The notes beneath the pieces were generated by a model. It was not told where the DNA came from. It worked only from the letters and a program-made list of their open reading frames with translations, and ran no database searches. This document shows, piece after piece, positions 10,493-20,846 of a stretch of 64,000 nt of DNA (position 1 is the first letter of the stretch; each line of letters starts with the position of its first letter). The stretch is from Thalassospira sp. (GTDB lineage Bacteria > Pseudomonadota > Alphaproteobacteria > Rhodospirillales > Thalassospiraceae): NCBI RefSeq assembly GCF_002709775.1, contig NZ_PAQR01000053.1, forward strand, positions 1 through 64,000. The letters are read 5' to 3'. Position numbers and translations under genes: made by a program.

Positions 10493-10945
10493 ATGGGCGC
10501 TCAACTTGCCAAATCAGGCGGAGGACGCCGTCGCGGTCGCCGGGGGAACCGGCGCGCTGCCATGAGTGACATCAACGTCACCCCGATGGTTGACGTTATG
10601 CTCGTATTGCTCGTGATCTTCATGGTCGCAGCCCCGCTGATGACGGTCGGGGTCGAGGTCGATCTGCCCGAAACCAGTGCCGCCCCCATGACCGGGCAGG
10701 ATGAGCCGCTGGTGGTGTCGGTTTCGGCCGAAGGCACGATCTACATCATGGATAGCGAAATCGCGCAGGACACCCTGACCGAAAAGCTCGCGGCGATTAC
10801 CGAGAACAAGGCCGACACCCGCATCTTCGTGCGCGGTGACAAGGCAATTGATTATGGCCGCGTGATGCAGGTCATGGGCCTGATCAAGGATGCCGGCTTC
10901 ACCAAAGTCGCCCTGATCGCCGAATTGCCGGCAAAGGGTTCGTAA
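10493..10945 (+). CDS. tolR: Tol-Pal proton channel subunit TolR
   Basis: A 150-residue ExbD/TolR protein. A basic cytoplasmic stretch ([13 protein letters not shown]) precedes a single membrane helix whose [20 protein letters not shown] carries the conserved Asp of the proton path. The periplasmic domain follows. It works with TolQ to couple the proton gradient to TolA movement. It starts two bases after tolQ and stops seven bases before tolA. Confidence 0.95.
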   Translation: MGAQLAKSGGGRRRGRRGNRRAAMSDINVTPMVDVMLVLLVIFMVAAPLMTVGVEVDLPETSAAPMTGQDEPLVVSVSAEGTIYIMDSEIAQDTLTEKLAAITENKADTRIFVRGDKAIDYGRVMQVMGLIKDAGFTKVALIAELPAKGS

Positions 10946-10952
10946 TCGAATT

Positions 10953-11891
10953 ATGCTGCGTTACGCTCTCATATCGCTTGGTCTGCACGTCGCCCTGTTT
11001 TTGGTGGCGTGGCTTGGGCTGCCCGATCTGTTTGATGAAACACCGCTGGATTTGCAGTCCATTTCGGTGGAAGTCGTGACGGTGGATGAATTCTCTGCCG
11101 CGCCGACCAAGGCTTTGCCAAAGCCTGAACCGAAAGAGGAACCCAAACCGGCGCCGAAACCGGAACCAAAGCCCGAACCCAAGCCGGAACCGAAGCCCGA
11201 GCCAAAACCAGAGCCCAAGCCGGAACCAAAGCCAGAGCCGAAACCCGAACCAAAACCGGAACCCGTGCCTGAGCCGACCCCGGAACCTGCGCCAAAGCCA
11301 GAGCCGGTCCCGACGCCAGAGGTCAAAAAAGAGCCTGATCCACAACCGACAGAGCTTGCCGCTGTAAAGCCGGCTGCTAAACCGACGCCGCCGAAACCGG
11401 AACCGGTCAAAAAGCCGGAACCGAAAAAGGAAGAGCCGAAGAAACGCGACCTCATGAGCGTTCTGAAGGATGTCAGCAAGCTCAAGGAAACCTCGCAGGC
11501 AACACCGGAACCGCAGCAGGAAGAAACACCGCAGGAAAATGCCAGCGAGGTTGTGGCAACGCGTCTTGATGCCAATCTGACCATGAGCGAGCTTGATGCC
11601 GTCAAACGTCAGATCGAAAGATGCTGGAGCCCGCCGGCAGGGGCCAAGGAAGCAGGCAACTTTGCGGTTGAAATTCATGTCAGCGCAAACCCTGACGGAA
11701 CCGTCCGTCAGGCGCGGATCAGCAACCTGAACGAAATTCAGGGCGATACTTCCCGCCGTACGATTGCGGAAAGTGCCCTGCGAGCAGTGCTAAATCCGCA
11801 ATGCAGTCCTCTAAAACTGCCGCTGGATAAATACGAAATGTGGCGCACATTCACGTTCAATTTTGACATGCGTGAAATGCTGGGCCTTTAA
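10953..11891 (+). CDS. tolA: TolA, periplasm-spanning arm with a Lys-Pro-Glu-Pro repeat
   Basis: A 312-residue TolA. One N-terminal membrane helix (about 5-23) anchors it. The middle (about 52-170) is dominated by a KPEP repeat in place of the Ala/Lys-rich helix of enterobacterial TolA, and the C-terminal domain (about 200-312) binds TolB/Pal. In that domain the segment [20 protein letters not shown] and a second Cys (NPQCSPL) match the conserved TolA C-terminus and its disulfide. The repeat should form an extended polyproline-like rod. Position between tolR and tolB confirms the assignment despite the low-complexity centre. Confidence 0.92.
   Translation: MLRYALISLGLHVALFLVAWLGLPDLFDETPLDLQSISVEVVTVDEFSAAPTKALPKPEPKEEPKPAPKPEPKPEPKPEPKPEPKPEPKPEPKPEPKPEPKPEPVPEPTPEPAPKPEPVPTPEVKKEPDPQPTELAAVKPAAKPTPPKPEPVKKPEPKKEEPKKRDLMSVLKDVSKLKETSQATPEPQQEETPQENASEVVATRLDANLTMSELDAVKRQIERCWSPPAGAKEAGNFAVEIHVSANPDGTVRQARISNLNEIQGDTSRRTIAESALRAVLNPQCSPLKLPLDKYEMWRTFTFNFDMREMLGL
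11110..11310 (+). repeat. In-frame 12-base tandem repeat coding for KPEP
   Basis: More than ten near-tandem copies of a 12-base unit (forms such as AAGCCGGAACCG and AAACCAGAGCCC), coding Lys-Pro-Glu-Pro within tolA. Third codon positions vary from unit to unit while the amino acids do not, so selection acts on the protein. Copy number may differ between strains. Confidence 0.9.
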
Positions 11892-11932
11892 CAAACAAGT
11901 TCTTGAACACGCGTGGAAAATAGCGAGGCAGG

Positions 11933-13303
11933 ATGACGATCAAGACCAACGCAAAAAAACGATTTTGGGCTAAAGGCAGTGTCGCGGCACTGTGCGCCCT
12001 TGCCGTTGTCGCTGGCCTGAATGTCGGGTTCATGTCGCCGGCAAAGGCGGAACTCCGGATTGATATCACCCGGGGTGAATTGAAACCGATGCCAATTGCC
12101 GTCACCCGCTTCCCGGGCGAAGGCGTTGCCGAAACCGAAATCGGTCAGAACATGACCCAGGTGATTGCCGCCGATCTCGAACGGTCCGGGCTGTTTTCAC
12201 CGATCAATGAAAATGCATTCATTCAGAGTGCAGCGTCATTGGCGGTGAACCCGAACTTCGCGGAATGGCGCGCGATCAATGCCCAGGCACTGGTCAATGG
12301 TCGCGTTGTGACCGAAGCGAATGGTCTTTTGCGCGTTGAATTCCGTCTGTGGGATGTGCTGGCCGAAACCCAGATGTCGGGCGTTGCCTATCGCACGCAG
12401 CCGAGCAACTGGCGCCGCATCGCGCACAAGATCGCCGACGAGATCTATAAGCGTATCACCGGCGAAACCGGCTATTTCGATACGCGCGTTGTTTATGTTT
12501 CTGAAAGTGGTCCGGCCGATAACCGGACCAAACGTCTGGCCATCATGGATCAGGATGGTGCGAACCACCGCTTCCTGTCCGATGGCCGGTTCCTTGTGCT
12601 GAACCCGCGTTTCTCGCCGACGGCACAGGAAGTGGTTTACATGTCGTACTTTAACGACAAGCCGCGCGTCTATGTACTTGATATTGATAGTGGCGAGTTG
12701 GAATTGCTGGGCGATTTTCCGGGGATGACCTTTGCACCCCGATTCGCGCCAGACGGGAACTCGGTTGTGATGTCGCAAGCGCTTGACGGTAACAGTGAAA
12801 TTTACAGTCTCGACCTGCGTACGCGCGAAAAACGTCAGCTGACGCGTCATCCGGCCGTGGATACTTCGCCTTCCTATTCGCCAGACGGGTCGCGCATTGC
12901 GTTCAACTCCGACCGCAGTGGGGCACAACAACTTTATGTGATGAATGCTGATGGTGGCGGGGCACAACGCATCAGTTTCGGTGGCGGGCGTTATGCCACA
13001 CCGGTCTGGTCGCCACGCGGTGACCTGATTGCATTCACCAAATCCGAAGGAGGTCGTTACTATATCGGTGTCATGCGGCCAGACGGCAGTGGAGAAAGGC
13101 TGCTGGCCGAGGGGTATCTCGTAGAGGGACCCACATGGGCGCCGAACGGTCGAGTTTTGATGTACTACCGCCAGCACCCGTCCAGGGACGGGACCAAGGA
13201 TCGCTATCGTTTGTATTCGATTGATCTTACCGGTTATAACGAGCGAGAGATCGTTACACCGGCGGATGGGTCGGATCCTGCATGGTCGCCCTTGATTCCC
13301 TGA
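11933..13303 (+). CDS. tolB: Periplasmic beta-propeller protein TolB
   Basis: A 456-residue TolB. The signal peptide spans about 1-39 (basic head, hydrophobic core, cleavage after AKA before ELRID). The N-terminal domain (about 40-165) binds TolA. The C-terminal six-bladed propeller shows repeated blade motifs such as [47 protein letters not shown] and [14 protein letters not shown]. The propeller binds Pal, and the protein links the inner-membrane motor to the peptidoglycan-associated lipoprotein. The length is normal. Confidence 0.96.
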   Translation: MTIKTNAKKRFWAKGSVAALCALAVVAGLNVGFMSPAKAELRIDITRGELKPMPIAVTRFPGEGVAETEIGQNMTQVIAADLERSGLFSPINENAFIQSAASLAVNPNFAEWRAINAQALVNGRVVTEANGLLRVEFRLWDVLAETQMSGVAYRTQPSNWRRIAHKIADEIYKRITGETGYFDTRVVYVSESGPADNRTKRLAIMDQDGANHRFLSDGRFLVLNPRFSPTAQEVVYMSYFNDKPRVYVLDIDSGELELLGDFPGMTFAPRFAPDGNSVVMSQALDGNSEIYSLDLRTREKRQLTRHPAVDTSPSYSPDGSRIAFNSDRSGAQQLYVMNADGGGAQRISFGGGRYATPVWSPRGDLIAFTKSEGGRYYIGVMRPDGSGERLLAEGYLVEGPTWAPNGRVLMYYRQHPSRDGTKDRYRLYSIDLTGYNEREIVTPADGSDPAWSPLIP

Positions 13304-13432
13304 TATCTCAAGAGTATAGTCATCGCGAAGCACTGAATGCGATTCGCTTTAATCGCGGGCATTTTCGGTGTCGCGAGACATGGAAAACACCAACCTCGGG
13401 CGAATGCGTCCGGTGTTAAGGGGAAAACTTAA

Positions 13433-13927
13433 ATGAAACTTCGTATTCTCAGCGTTTTTGCAGCTGCCGCTCTTCTGGCTGCTTGTGAAACTGCACCTGA
13501 TAGCACGGCAACCACTGGTGGCGACGGTGCAAGCACTTCTTCTAGCGCGTCGTCTTCGAGCTCTCTGGCTGAAAACAGCCCTGAGTGGTTCGCTGTCAAC
13601 GTTGGTGACCGCGTCTTCTTTGGTTTCGATAAATACGATCTTGCCGGTGAAGCACGTCGCACCCTCGAACTTCAGGCCGCTTGGCTGAAGAAATATCCGC
13701 AGTACAAAGTTGTTGTTGAAGGTCATGCCGATGAACGCGGCACCCGTGAATACAACCTTGCACTCGGCGAACGCCGCGCGAACTCGGTCAAGGATTACTT
13801 GATCGCTCTGGGCATCGACCCGTCGCGCGTTGAGACCATTTCTTATGGTAAAGAGCGCCCGGTTGCTCTTGGCCATGACGAAGAAAGCTGGGCTAAAAAC
13901 CGCCGCTCTGTTTCGGTTATCCGTTAA
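13433..13927 (+). CDS. pal: Peptidoglycan-associated lipoprotein Pal
   Basis: A 164-residue outer-membrane lipoprotein. The signal peptide ends in the lipobox LLAAC with Cys18 as the lipidated residue. A Ser/Thr/Gly-rich linker (about 22-48) leads to an OmpA-like peptidoglycan-binding domain (about 55-164), recognised by VVVEGHADERGTREYNLALG and the following ERRANSV. It tethers the outer membrane to the wall and is the terminal partner of TolB. A GGGG-containing site lies a little over ten bases upstream of the ATG, and a strong terminator follows. Confidence 0.96.
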   Translation: MKLRILSVFAAAALLAACETAPDSTATTGGDGASTSSSASSSSSLAENSPEWFAVNVGDRVFFGFDKYDLAGEARRTLELQAAWLKKYPQYKVVVEGHADERGTREYNLALGERRANSVKDYLIALGIDPSRVETISYGKERPVALGHDEESWAKNRRSVSVIR

Positions 13928-13959
13928 GCGCGTGCAGGTGAAAGCCTGACTTGAAGATC

Positions 13960-13996
13960 AAGGCGCCTGTCCCGCTCGGGGCAGGCGCCTTATTTT
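13960..13996 (+). terminator. Strong intrinsic terminator after pal
   Basis: Perfect 10-base stem AAGGCGCCTG (13960-13969) / CAGGCGCCTT (13982-13991), extended inward by CCCG/CGGG, and followed by ATTTTT. It should end or attenuate tol-pal transcription before cpoB. Confidence 0.85.
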
Positions 13997-14080
13997 TGCC
14001 GCCTGAAAATGTTTGAAAGTCACGACATGAATTTTCATAGTGACCTTTCAAAGACTGAATTGACGACAAAGGACCCGAAA

Positions 14081-15130
14081 ATGATCCGTGTTCGATCCGC
14101 CATTTCGCCAAGAAGCCGGTCCAAAAGCCGCAACCTCCTGATGGCCCTTGCCGTCGGAGCCGTGTTTGGCATGACATCACTCGGGTCTCAAACGGTCCAC
14201 GCGCAAGACGCCAACATGTCGCGTCAGGTCGAACAGCTGCGCAAGGACCTCGATCTTTTGCAGCGCTATGTCTATCGCGAAGGCACAGGTGATGCTGCGC
14301 AGGCCGCTGCATCTTCTGGTGATGGCGGGGCTGCAACCCCAGCTGCTGCCCGTCAGCAGGTCCAGATCAGCGCGCTTGAACGCACAACCACCCAGCTGAC
14401 CGGCCAGCTTGAAGAATTCGACTTCCGCATTCGCAAAATGGAAGACCGTCTCGAACGTCTGGTCTCCGATATCGATTTCCGCTTAAGCCAGCTTGAAGGT
14501 GGTGCTGTGTCCACCAACGGGGCTGCCAGTAGCGCGGCACCTGCTGCTGGTGCAGCAGCCCAAGGCAACGCCGCTGCTCCGACGGCCGGGCAGGGCGGTG
14601 CAGGGACTGGCGAACAGCTTAATAATCGTGGCACCCAGCTGTTTGGTGTGATCGAAAGCGAAGGTCAGCCGCCGCAAATCCCGACAGGTGCAGCTGCAAG
14701 CAATAACGCCGCGCCGGCCCAGAGTGCTGCGGCAACCACCGGCACCCCGGAAGAACAATATCGCGAGGCCTTTGGCCTTCTGCGCCGTCAGGATTTTGAT
14801 GCCGCCGAACAGGCGCTTGGCAATTTCGTCAGCAACCATCCCAATGATCCGCTGGCCGGCAATGCGCAATACTGGCTGGGCGAAACCTATTATGTGCGTG
14901 GCCAGTATGAAAATGCCGCCATCGCCTTTACCGAAGGTTTCCAGACCTATCCTGACAGCACCAAGGCACCGGACAATCTCCTGAAACTTGGCATGTCGCT
15001 CGGAAATCTTGGCAAGAACGAAGATGCCTGCACGGCGTTTGGCCACCTGCTGGATAATTTCCCGAACGCATCCAACGTCGTTCTGGATCGTGCCCGTCAG
15101 GAACGCCAGAACCGTGGTTGCCCGCAGTAA
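14081..15130 (+). CDS. cpoB: CpoB/YbgF, Tol-Pal associated coordinator of wall synthesis
   Basis: A 349-residue periplasmic protein. I prefer the ATG at 14081, with AAAGGA seven bases upstream, over the in-frame ATG at 14009, because 14081 yields a clean signal peptide (SRNLLMALAVGAVFGMTSLG, cleavage near VHA). After cleavage come a trimerising coiled coil (about 45-140), an Ala/Gly-rich linker and a C-terminal TPR domain (about 225-349; YREAFGLLRRQDFDAAEQAL and following). In E. coli CpoB couples PBP1B activity to Tol-driven constriction. It follows pal, as is usual. Confidence 0.9.
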   Translation: MIRVRSAISPRSRSKSRNLLMALAVGAVFGMTSLGSQTVHAQDANMSRQVEQLRKDLDLLQRYVYREGTGDAAQAAASSGDGGAATPAAARQQVQISALERTTTQLTGQLEEFDFRIRKMEDRLERLVSDIDFRLSQLEGGAVSTNGAASSAAPAAGAAAQGNAAAPTAGQGGAGTGEQLNNRGTQLFGVIESEGQPPQIPTGAAASNNAAPAQSAAATTGTPEEQYREAFGLLRRQDFDAAEQALGNFVSNHPNDPLAGNAQYWLGETYYVRGQYENAAIAFTEGFQTYPDSTKAPDNLLKLGMSLGNLGKNEDACTAFGHLLDNFPNASNVVLDRARQERQNRGCPQ

Positions 15131-15139
15131 TCAAATTCA

Positions 15140-16594
15140 ATGATCGACAACGTTACGTCATCATATGATCAGGATACGGCGTCCCGTGGAACTCCACTGG
15201 ACGCCGTTGTCTTTGATAAGCTGATGATGGCATTCGCCCCGTTTGAAAGCGTGCCCAAGCTGCTTGTCGGTGTTTCGGGTGGGGCCGACAGCATGGCCCT
15301 TGCCGTGCTCGCCCATGACTGGTGTCAGGCCCGCGGCGGGCAGGTGATTGCGGTGACGGTCGATCACGGCCTGCGCAAGGCCGCTGCCGACGAGGCCCGC
15401 TGGGTCGCGGCTGAGCTTGCCCGATACGAGATCGAACACATCACCAAAGTCTGGCAGGGCGCAAAGCCAACGGGCGCGGTCCAGGAAAAGGCCCGTCAGG
15501 CCCGCTATCAGATTTTTAACGACCTGATGCAGGAGATCGGCGTCTTCCATTTGCTGGTTGCCCATCACGCCAGCGATCAACGCGAAACCATCGCCATGCG
15601 CCGCGACCGTGGTACAACCCCGCTGGGGCAGGCTGGCATGTCAGCGCGCCGGTTTTTGCGCCATGGCCGTTTGCTTCGGCCACTTCTGGGCATTGCCAAA
15701 GCCGATCTCGTCGCCACCTTGTTGGCCCGCCAGCAGCCATGGATCGAAGACCCGTCAAACCGGGATGAAAAATTCGAACGTGTGCGTGTCCGCAATGCGC
15801 TTGCCGATGACGCCTCGGCCGACGTCGACCTGAAACGTGATGCCGCAACCCGGCACAACCTTGAACGCAGCATTGGACGCCTATTGGCTGACGCAGTGAC
15901 CCTGCACGCCAATGGCATTGCCATCCTCAATGCAGATGTGCTTTTGGCCGCCGATGCAGATCGCGATGCCGCGATCCATACGTTGGGGCAGGTGGTGCGC
16001 ACCGTCCGCGGGGCTTCCTATATGCCCGCACGCGATAAACTGGCTGGCGCGCTTGATCGATTGCGTACCGATAACACCGCACGGATCAGTCTTGGGGGCT
16101 GTGTTTTACATGGCCGGAAAGGCGGGATTTGCGTTTACCGGGAATTTGGCCGGATGGCGAAGGATCCGATCGCACTCGATACAGAATCGCTTCCCTTATC
16201 CGGCGTTGTGAAGTTCGATAATCGCTTTGAATGGCAGGCAGATGACGCCGGTTTTGGTGCGCAAAGTGGGCTTTGGATCGGGCCGCTTGGTCTTTGTGAT
16301 GTGTTTCACACGAAGTCTTTTCGGACCGCATTGCGCGAAATTGCACCATTTATTGGTAATTTACCGCGCGCAGCCCTTGCATCCATGCCTGCACTCTACG
16401 ATAAAGAAGGCTTGTTATCCGTTGGCGGGCTTGAGGTTTCGGAGCTTTCCGACGTACTATCCGCCGCCGGTTGCGAACGGCCTCTGGGCAGGGGCCAGAT
16501 CGCATCAGGTGGCAGTTGGCAGTTTGCGCCGCAAGTACCTTTGTGGGAAAGTGGTTTCAAATCGTCACCGAAACCCGACAACCTACTTGCGTAA
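15140..16594 (+). CDS. tilS: tRNA(Ile)-lysidine synthetase TilS
   Basis: A 484-residue enzyme that converts C34 of the CAU-anticodon isoleucine tRNA to lysidine using ATP and lysine. The PP-loop signature LLVGVSGGADSMALAV (about 34-49) and the following VDHGLR block are clear, and the middle segment HHASDQRETIAMRRDRG is typical of TilS. The C-terminal region is poorly conserved, as expected. The ribosome site is weak, and the ATG lies nine bases after the cpoB stop. Neighbouring ftsH is the usual partner. Confidence 0.92.
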   Translation: MIDNVTSSYDQDTASRGTPLDAVVFDKLMMAFAPFESVPKLLVGVSGGADSMALAVLAHDWCQARGGQVIAVTVDHGLRKAAADEARWVAAELARYEIEHITKVWQGAKPTGAVQEKARQARYQIFNDLMQEIGVFHLLVAHHASDQRETIAMRRDRGTTPLGQAGMSARRFLRHGRLLRPLLGIAKADLVATLLARQQPWIEDPSNRDEKFERVRVRNALADDASADVDLKRDAATRHNLERSIGRLLADAVTLHANGIAILNADVLLAADADRDAAIHTLGQVVRTVRGASYMPARDKLAGALDRLRTDNTARISLGGCVLHGRKGGICVYREFGRMAKDPIALDTESLPLSGVVKFDNRFEWQADDAGFGAQSGLWIGPLGLCDVFHTKSFRTALREIAPFIGNLPRAALASMPALYDKEGLLSVGGLEVSELSDVLSAAGCERPLGRGQIASGGSWQFAPQVPLWESGFKSSPKPDNLLA

Positions 16595-16679
16595 GCGGGG
16601 CTTATGACTATTTGATTGTCAGACCCTGCGCAGGAAGTTTTGCGTCATGGCACACATAAATTGCGACCAGTAGCTTGGA

Positions 16680-18623
16680 ATGAATATGGGAAAAAATCTC
16701 GCACTGTGGGTTATTATCGCCATCCTTTTGGTGGCGCTGTTTAACCTGTTTCAGTCGCCCTCCGGACGGTCCGGTCAGTCGTCGCTGGCATTCTCGGACT
16801 TCCTGGCCGAAGTGGATTCAGGCCAGATTTCCGAAGTCACCATTCAGGGCAACAACCTGACTGCAGAAACGCGCGACGGTCGCTCTGTTAATGTTTACAC
16901 CCCGGATTATCCGAACCTCGTCGAAAAGCTGAATGACAAGGGCGTGCGCATCATCGCACAGCCTGAGGAAAGCCTGTCGCCTCTGATGAGCGCGCTGATC
17001 AGCTGGTTCCCGATGCTTCTGATCATTGGTGTGTGGATTTTCTTCATGCGTCAGATGCAGGGCGGCGGCGGCAAGGCCATGGGCTTTGGCAAGTCCAAGG
17101 CCAAGATGCTGACCGAGAAATCCGGGCGCGTCACCTTTGAAGACGTTGCAGGTATCGAAGAAGCCAAGGGCGAGCTTGAAGAAGTCGTCGACTTCCTGCG
17201 TGACCCGCAGAAATTCCAGCGCCTTGGCGGCAAGATCCCCAAAGGCATGCTGCTTGTCGGCCCTCCGGGTACCGGTAAAACGCTTCTGGCGCGTGCAATT
17301 GCTGGCGAAGCAAACGTCCCGTTCTTCACTATTTCGGGTTCCGACTTCGTTGAAATGTTCGTTGGTGTCGGTGCATCGCGTGTGCGTGACATGTTCGAAC
17401 AGGGCAAGAAAAACGCACCTTGCATCATCTTCATCGATGAAATCGACGCCGTTGGCCGCCATCGTGGTGCCGGTCTTGGCGGCGGTAACGATGAACGCGA
17501 ACAGACCCTTAACCAGCTCCTCGTCGAGATGGATGGTTTCGAAGCCAACGAAGGCGTAATCCTTGTCGCCGCAACCAACCGTCCGGACGTTCTGGACCCT
17601 GCATTGCTGCGTCCGGGTCGTTTTGACCGTCAGGTCGTTGTGCCGAACCCGGATCTTGAAGGCCGTGAACACATTCTTGGTGTCCATGCCCGCAAGGTTC
17701 CGCTGGGTCCGGATGTTGATCTGCGCACCGTTGCACGCGGTACCCCGGGCTTCTCGGGTGCGGATCTGGCAAACCTTGTTAACGAGGCTGCTCTTCTGGC
17801 CGCCCGTCTTGGCAAGCGTGTTGTCACCATGGCCGATTTCGAGAACGCCAAGGACAAGGTCATGATGGGTGCGGAACGTCGCTCCATGATCATGACCGAT
17901 GACGAGAAAAAGCTGACCGCCTATCACGAAGGTGGTCACGCCCTCGTCGCACTCCATACCCCGGCCTCCGATCCGATCCACAAGGCAACCATCATCCCGC
18001 GCGGTCGTGCGCTCGGTATGGTGATGCGCCTGCCGGAACGTGATCAGGTCTCCAAGTCCTATGAACAGCTGATCTCCGACCTTGCGGTTGCCATGGGTGG
18101 CCGTGTGGCTGAGGAAATCATCTTTGGCAAGGACAAGGTCACCACGGGCGCTTCTTCGGACATCAACATGGTGACGCAATATGCGCGCAAGATGGTGACC
18201 GAGTGGGGCTTCTCCGACAAGCTTGGTAACGTCAAATACGTTGATAACCAGGAAGAAGTGTTCCTTGGTCACAGCGTTGCCCAGCACAAAAACGTTTCGG
18301 AAAAAACCGCTCAGCTGATTGACGAAGAAGTCCGTCGTTACTCTGACGAGGCTTATGAATTCGCCAAGCGCGTTCTGACCGAACATCTTGATGACCTGCA
18401 CAAGCTTGCCAAAGGTCTTCTGGAATATGAAACCCTGTCGGGTAGTGAAATCGACGCGTTGCTGCGCGGCGAGGAAATCAACCGTCCGGGCCATTCTTCC
18501 GGTGGCGGTAAGGATGCCGGTGGCGGACGTCGCTCCACGGTGCCAAGCACCGGCGGTGCCCGCAAGGATAACCCTGGTGATGGTGGCGGGGACCTTTCCC
18601 CGGAACCGCAACCGGGAAGCTAA
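16680..18623 (+). CDS. ftsH: ATP-dependent zinc metalloprotease FtsH
   Basis: A 647-residue membrane AAA+ protease that degrades membrane and short-lived cytosolic proteins. TM1 is at about 8-24 and TM2 at about 103-123, with a small periplasmic domain between. The Walker A is GPPGTGKT (194-201), the Walker B is [11 protein letters not shown], and the second region of homology includes [11 protein letters not shown]. The zinc site HEGGH starts at about 416, and the third ligand region follows. The tail is Gly/Ser/Pro-rich. The length is standard, and tilS-ftsH-folP is a conserved order. Confidence 0.97.
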   Translation: MNMGKNLALWVIIAILLVALFNLFQSPSGRSGQSSLAFSDFLAEVDSGQISEVTIQGNNLTAETRDGRSVNVYTPDYPNLVEKLNDKGVRIIAQPEESLSPLMSALISWFPMLLIIGVWIFFMRQMQGGGGKAMGFGKSKAKMLTEKSGRVTFEDVAGIEEAKGELEEVVDFLRDPQKFQRLGGKIPKGMLLVGPPGTGKTLLARAIAGEANVPFFTISGSDFVEMFVGVGASRVRDMFEQGKKNAPCIIFIDEIDAVGRHRGAGLGGGNDEREQTLNQLLVEMDGFEANEGVILVAATNRPDVLDPALLRPGRFDRQVVVPNPDLEGREHILGVHARKVPLGPDVDLRTVARGTPGFSGADLANLVNEAALLAARLGKRVVTMADFENAKDKVMMGAERRSMIMTDDEKKLTAYHEGGHALVALHTPASDPIHKATIIPRGRALGMVMRLPERDQVSKSYEQLISDLAVAMGGRVAEEIIFGKDKVTTGASSDINMVTQYARKMVTEWGFSDKLGNVKYVDNQEEVFLGHSVAQHKNVSEKTAQLIDEEVRRYSDEAYEFAKRVLTEHLDDLHKLAKGLLEYETLSGSEIDALLRGEEINRPGHSSGGGKDAGGGRRSTVPSTGGARKDNPGDGGGDLSPEPQPGS

Positions 18624-18636
18624 CAGAAAGAGACTG

Positions 18637-19752
18637 ATGGACGAGATCAAAAGATCGGTCCTGCGAAGCCCCGCCGATGTGCGGGGCTTTGCCGATTTTG
18701 AAGGACCGCTTTACTACGCACCGACCGGTTTCATCGACCATGCCGATGATCCCAACACCCTGCCTCTTGCCGGATCACGCAGGGGCTTTTCCGCCCTTGA
18801 AATCATCCGTCGCCGCGAAGGCGGCGGGGCCGAAAGCATGATCCTGCCACTCCTTGCCCTTGAAGGCTGGGTGCAAAACAGTGGCCGGGTGGATGAAATC
18901 AATGCCGTGCTGGACCGTTTGATGGCCAAACGCCCGGATTTCGCCGGGCTTGATATGGCATCCTGCCATGTCATGGGCATCGTCAATGTCACGCCCGACA
19001 GCTTTTCTGACGGTGGCGATTACAACACCACCGAACAGTCCGTAGCGCGCGCAGAAGCCATGGTCGAGCAGGGAGCATCGATCATTGATGTCGGCGGCGA
19101 ATCCACCCGCCCGGGTGCCGATGACGTGTCCGAGGACGAGGAAATCAACCGCGTCGTGCCGGTTATTCGTGAACTGGCCGCCAAAGGTCATGTGGTTTCA
19201 ATCGATACCCGTCATGCCAGTGTGATGGAAGCCGCTATCGAAGCTGGCGCTGCCATCATCAATGACGTCACCGGCCTTGAAGGCGACGAACGTTCGATGG
19301 AAGTCGCCGCGTCTTCCGGCAAGCCGGTCATGCTGATGCATATGCAGGGCGAACCGGGCACCATGCAGGCCAACCCGCAATATGATTGTGCGGTTCTTGA
19401 TGTTTATGACTATCTGCTCGACCGTATTGAAAGCTGCGAACGTGCGGGGATCTCGCGTGATCGCATTTGCATTGATCCTGGCATCGGCTTTGGCAAGACG
19501 CTGTCGCACAATCTTGAATTGTTGTCGCGACTGGCAATCTTCCATGGTCTGGGCTGCCCGATCCTGCTTGGCACATCGCGCAAGTCCTTCATTGGCAAGA
19601 TCGATCCCAAGGCCGACCCCAAGCAGCGTCTGGGCGGTTCCATCGCCTCAGCCGTCAATGGATGGCGCCATGGTGTGCAGATGATTCGCGTGCATGATGT
19701 GCCCGAAACGGTACAGGCCCTCGCGGTCGCAAGTTCGACTGCCATCGTATAG
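18637..19752 (+). CDS. folP: Dihydropteroate synthase with N-terminal extension
   Basis: A 371-residue folate enzyme that condenses hydroxymethyl-dihydropterin pyrophosphate with p-aminobenzoate. The catalytic TIM-barrel motifs are MGIVNVTPDSFSDGG (about 113-127), GGESTRPGA, INDVTG and the lysine/arginine-containing LGTSRKSFIG. Typical DHPS is 270-285 residues, so the first 105 or so residues are an extra domain whose function I do not recognise. The ATG at 18637 comes 13 bases after the ftsH stop; a longer frame upstream only shadows ftsH. A perfect 14-base-pair terminator stem follows. Confidence 0.93.
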   Translation: MDEIKRSVLRSPADVRGFADFEGPLYYAPTGFIDHADDPNTLPLAGSRRGFSALEIIRRREGGGAESMILPLLALEGWVQNSGRVDEINAVLDRLMAKRPDFAGLDMASCHVMGIVNVTPDSFSDGGDYNTTEQSVARAEAMVEQGASIIDVGGESTRPGADDVSEDEEINRVVPVIRELAAKGHVVSIDTRHASVMEAAIEAGAAIINDVTGLEGDERSMEVAASSGKPVMLMHMQGEPGTMQANPQYDCAVLDVYDYLLDRIESCERAGISRDRICIDPGIGFGKTLSHNLELLSRLAIFHGLGCPILLGTSRKSFIGKIDPKADPKQRLGGSIASAVNGWRHGVQMIRVHDVPETVQALAVASSTAIV

Positions 19753-19814
19753 TGGTGTGCTGAGCGCATCGTCTGCACGTATAACTTGTCATTTTAGCGT
19801 CATGGTTTATTAAC

Positions 19815-19870
19815 GGGGGCGCGGAACCGGTTTCAGGCTTGGCTTTGGACCGGTTCCGCGCCCTTCGTTT
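19815..19870 (+). terminator. Long-stem terminator after folP
   Basis: Perfect 14-base stem GGGCGCGGAACCGG (19817-19830) / CCGGTTCCGCGCCC (19850-19863) with a 19-base loop, then TTCGTTT. It closes the long housekeeping block. Confidence 0.8.
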
Positions 19871-20017
19871 GATTTGTGGCCGATTCTGGCATTTTCTGAC
19901 CATTGAAGGTTGAGGGTTGCAGAATTGATGCAATGACCACATACCAATAAGGATCAAACAAAAGTGGCGCCAAAGTCACAGTTGATGGTTGGAATACGCA
20001 AACGCGAAGGTCTTTAG

Positions 20018-20806
20018 ATGAACGAGATTGGCGGTCTGACGCAGCCGTTCCCTGGTGACGTCACGTCTGGCTGGAATGCAATGACGCACTGTGTATATGT
20101 CGTGGAAGATAACACGGACCTGAACAAGGATCTGTGTGAGTATCTGGAGATGTGCGGTTTCGATGTGGTCGGTTGTGAAACCGGTGCCGCATTTTACCGG
20201 GCTCTTGACGCGCGCAAACCTGATGCCGTCATCCTCGATATCATGCTTCCCGATGCCGATGGCTATGAACTGGCCCAGCATGTCCGCAAGACGATTGATT
20301 GCGGCATCATGATGCTGACCTCGCTTTCGGGTATGGACAATCACCTGACCGGCTATAAATCCGGTGCTGATGTGTATCTGACCAAGGATAGCCCGCTTTC
20401 TGTGATCGAGGCCGCCCTTAAGCCGCTTCTACGTCGTGCATCAAGATCCGATGGCGATGCTGCGGTGGAAACGCAGATTTCCGAAGATAGTTGGGTACTT
20501 GATATGCTCAACTGGAAACTCCGCAATCCCGAAGGCAATGAAGCGACCCTGACCGCGACCGAACGCACCATCGTCAAGCTTTTGATCGAAGCCAATGGCG
20601 CTTGGCTGACCCGTCCGGAAATTGTCGAGGCACTTGGCAAGGCTGATACGGCGGAAAACTGCCGAAACCTTGATACTGCCATCCGACGTGTGCGTCAGAA
20701 GATCATGAAGGATATCGGTGAAGAATTGCCGGTGCGCACCGCCTATGGCCGTGGCTATGCCTTTACCTCACCGGCCGCTGTGCTGGGCGAGGCCGAGGCT
20801 TCCTGA
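20018..20806 (+). CDS. OmpR/PhoB-type response regulator
   Basis: A 262-residue regulator. The receiver domain (about 23-140) has the acidic pair in VYVVEDN, the phospho-acceptor Asp74 in VILDIMLPDADG and the conserved Lys in YLTKD. A winged-helix DNA-binding domain (about 160-250) follows, with TATERTIVKLLIEANG and RTAYGRGYAF. AAGGTC upstream supports the ATG at 20018; an internal ATG at 20081 would give a start flush with the receiver domain. It converges on a two-kinase operon whose products are its likely partners. Confidence 0.88.
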   Translation: MNEIGGLTQPFPGDVTSGWNAMTHCVYVVEDNTDLNKDLCEYLEMCGFDVVGCETGAAFYRALDARKPDAVILDIMLPDADGYELAQHVRKTIDCGIMMLTSLSGMDNHLTGYKSGADVYLTKDSPLSVIEAALKPLLRRASRSDGDAAVETQISEDSWVLDMLNWKLRNPEGNEATLTATERTIVKLLIEANGAWLTRPEIVEALGKADTAENCRNLDTAIRRVRQKIMKDIGEELPVRTAYGRGYAFTSPAAVLGEAEAS

Positions 20807-20846
20807 TCCAAACTTTCTAATTTTTTCGAACTTAAGTGTCGGCCGG

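Noticed and set aside
11110..11310. Periodic repeat considered as a CRISPR array
   Set aside because: Twelve-base period without spacers and in frame within tolA; it is a protein repeat.
10899..11678. Arg/Phe-rich 259-residue frame antisense to tolA
   Set aside because: Low-complexity reflection of the KPEP repeat.
16818..18650. 610-residue open frame antisense to ftsH
   Set aside because: It mirrors the full ftsH gene, has no ribosome site or recognisable domain, and arises from codon bias on the opposite strand.
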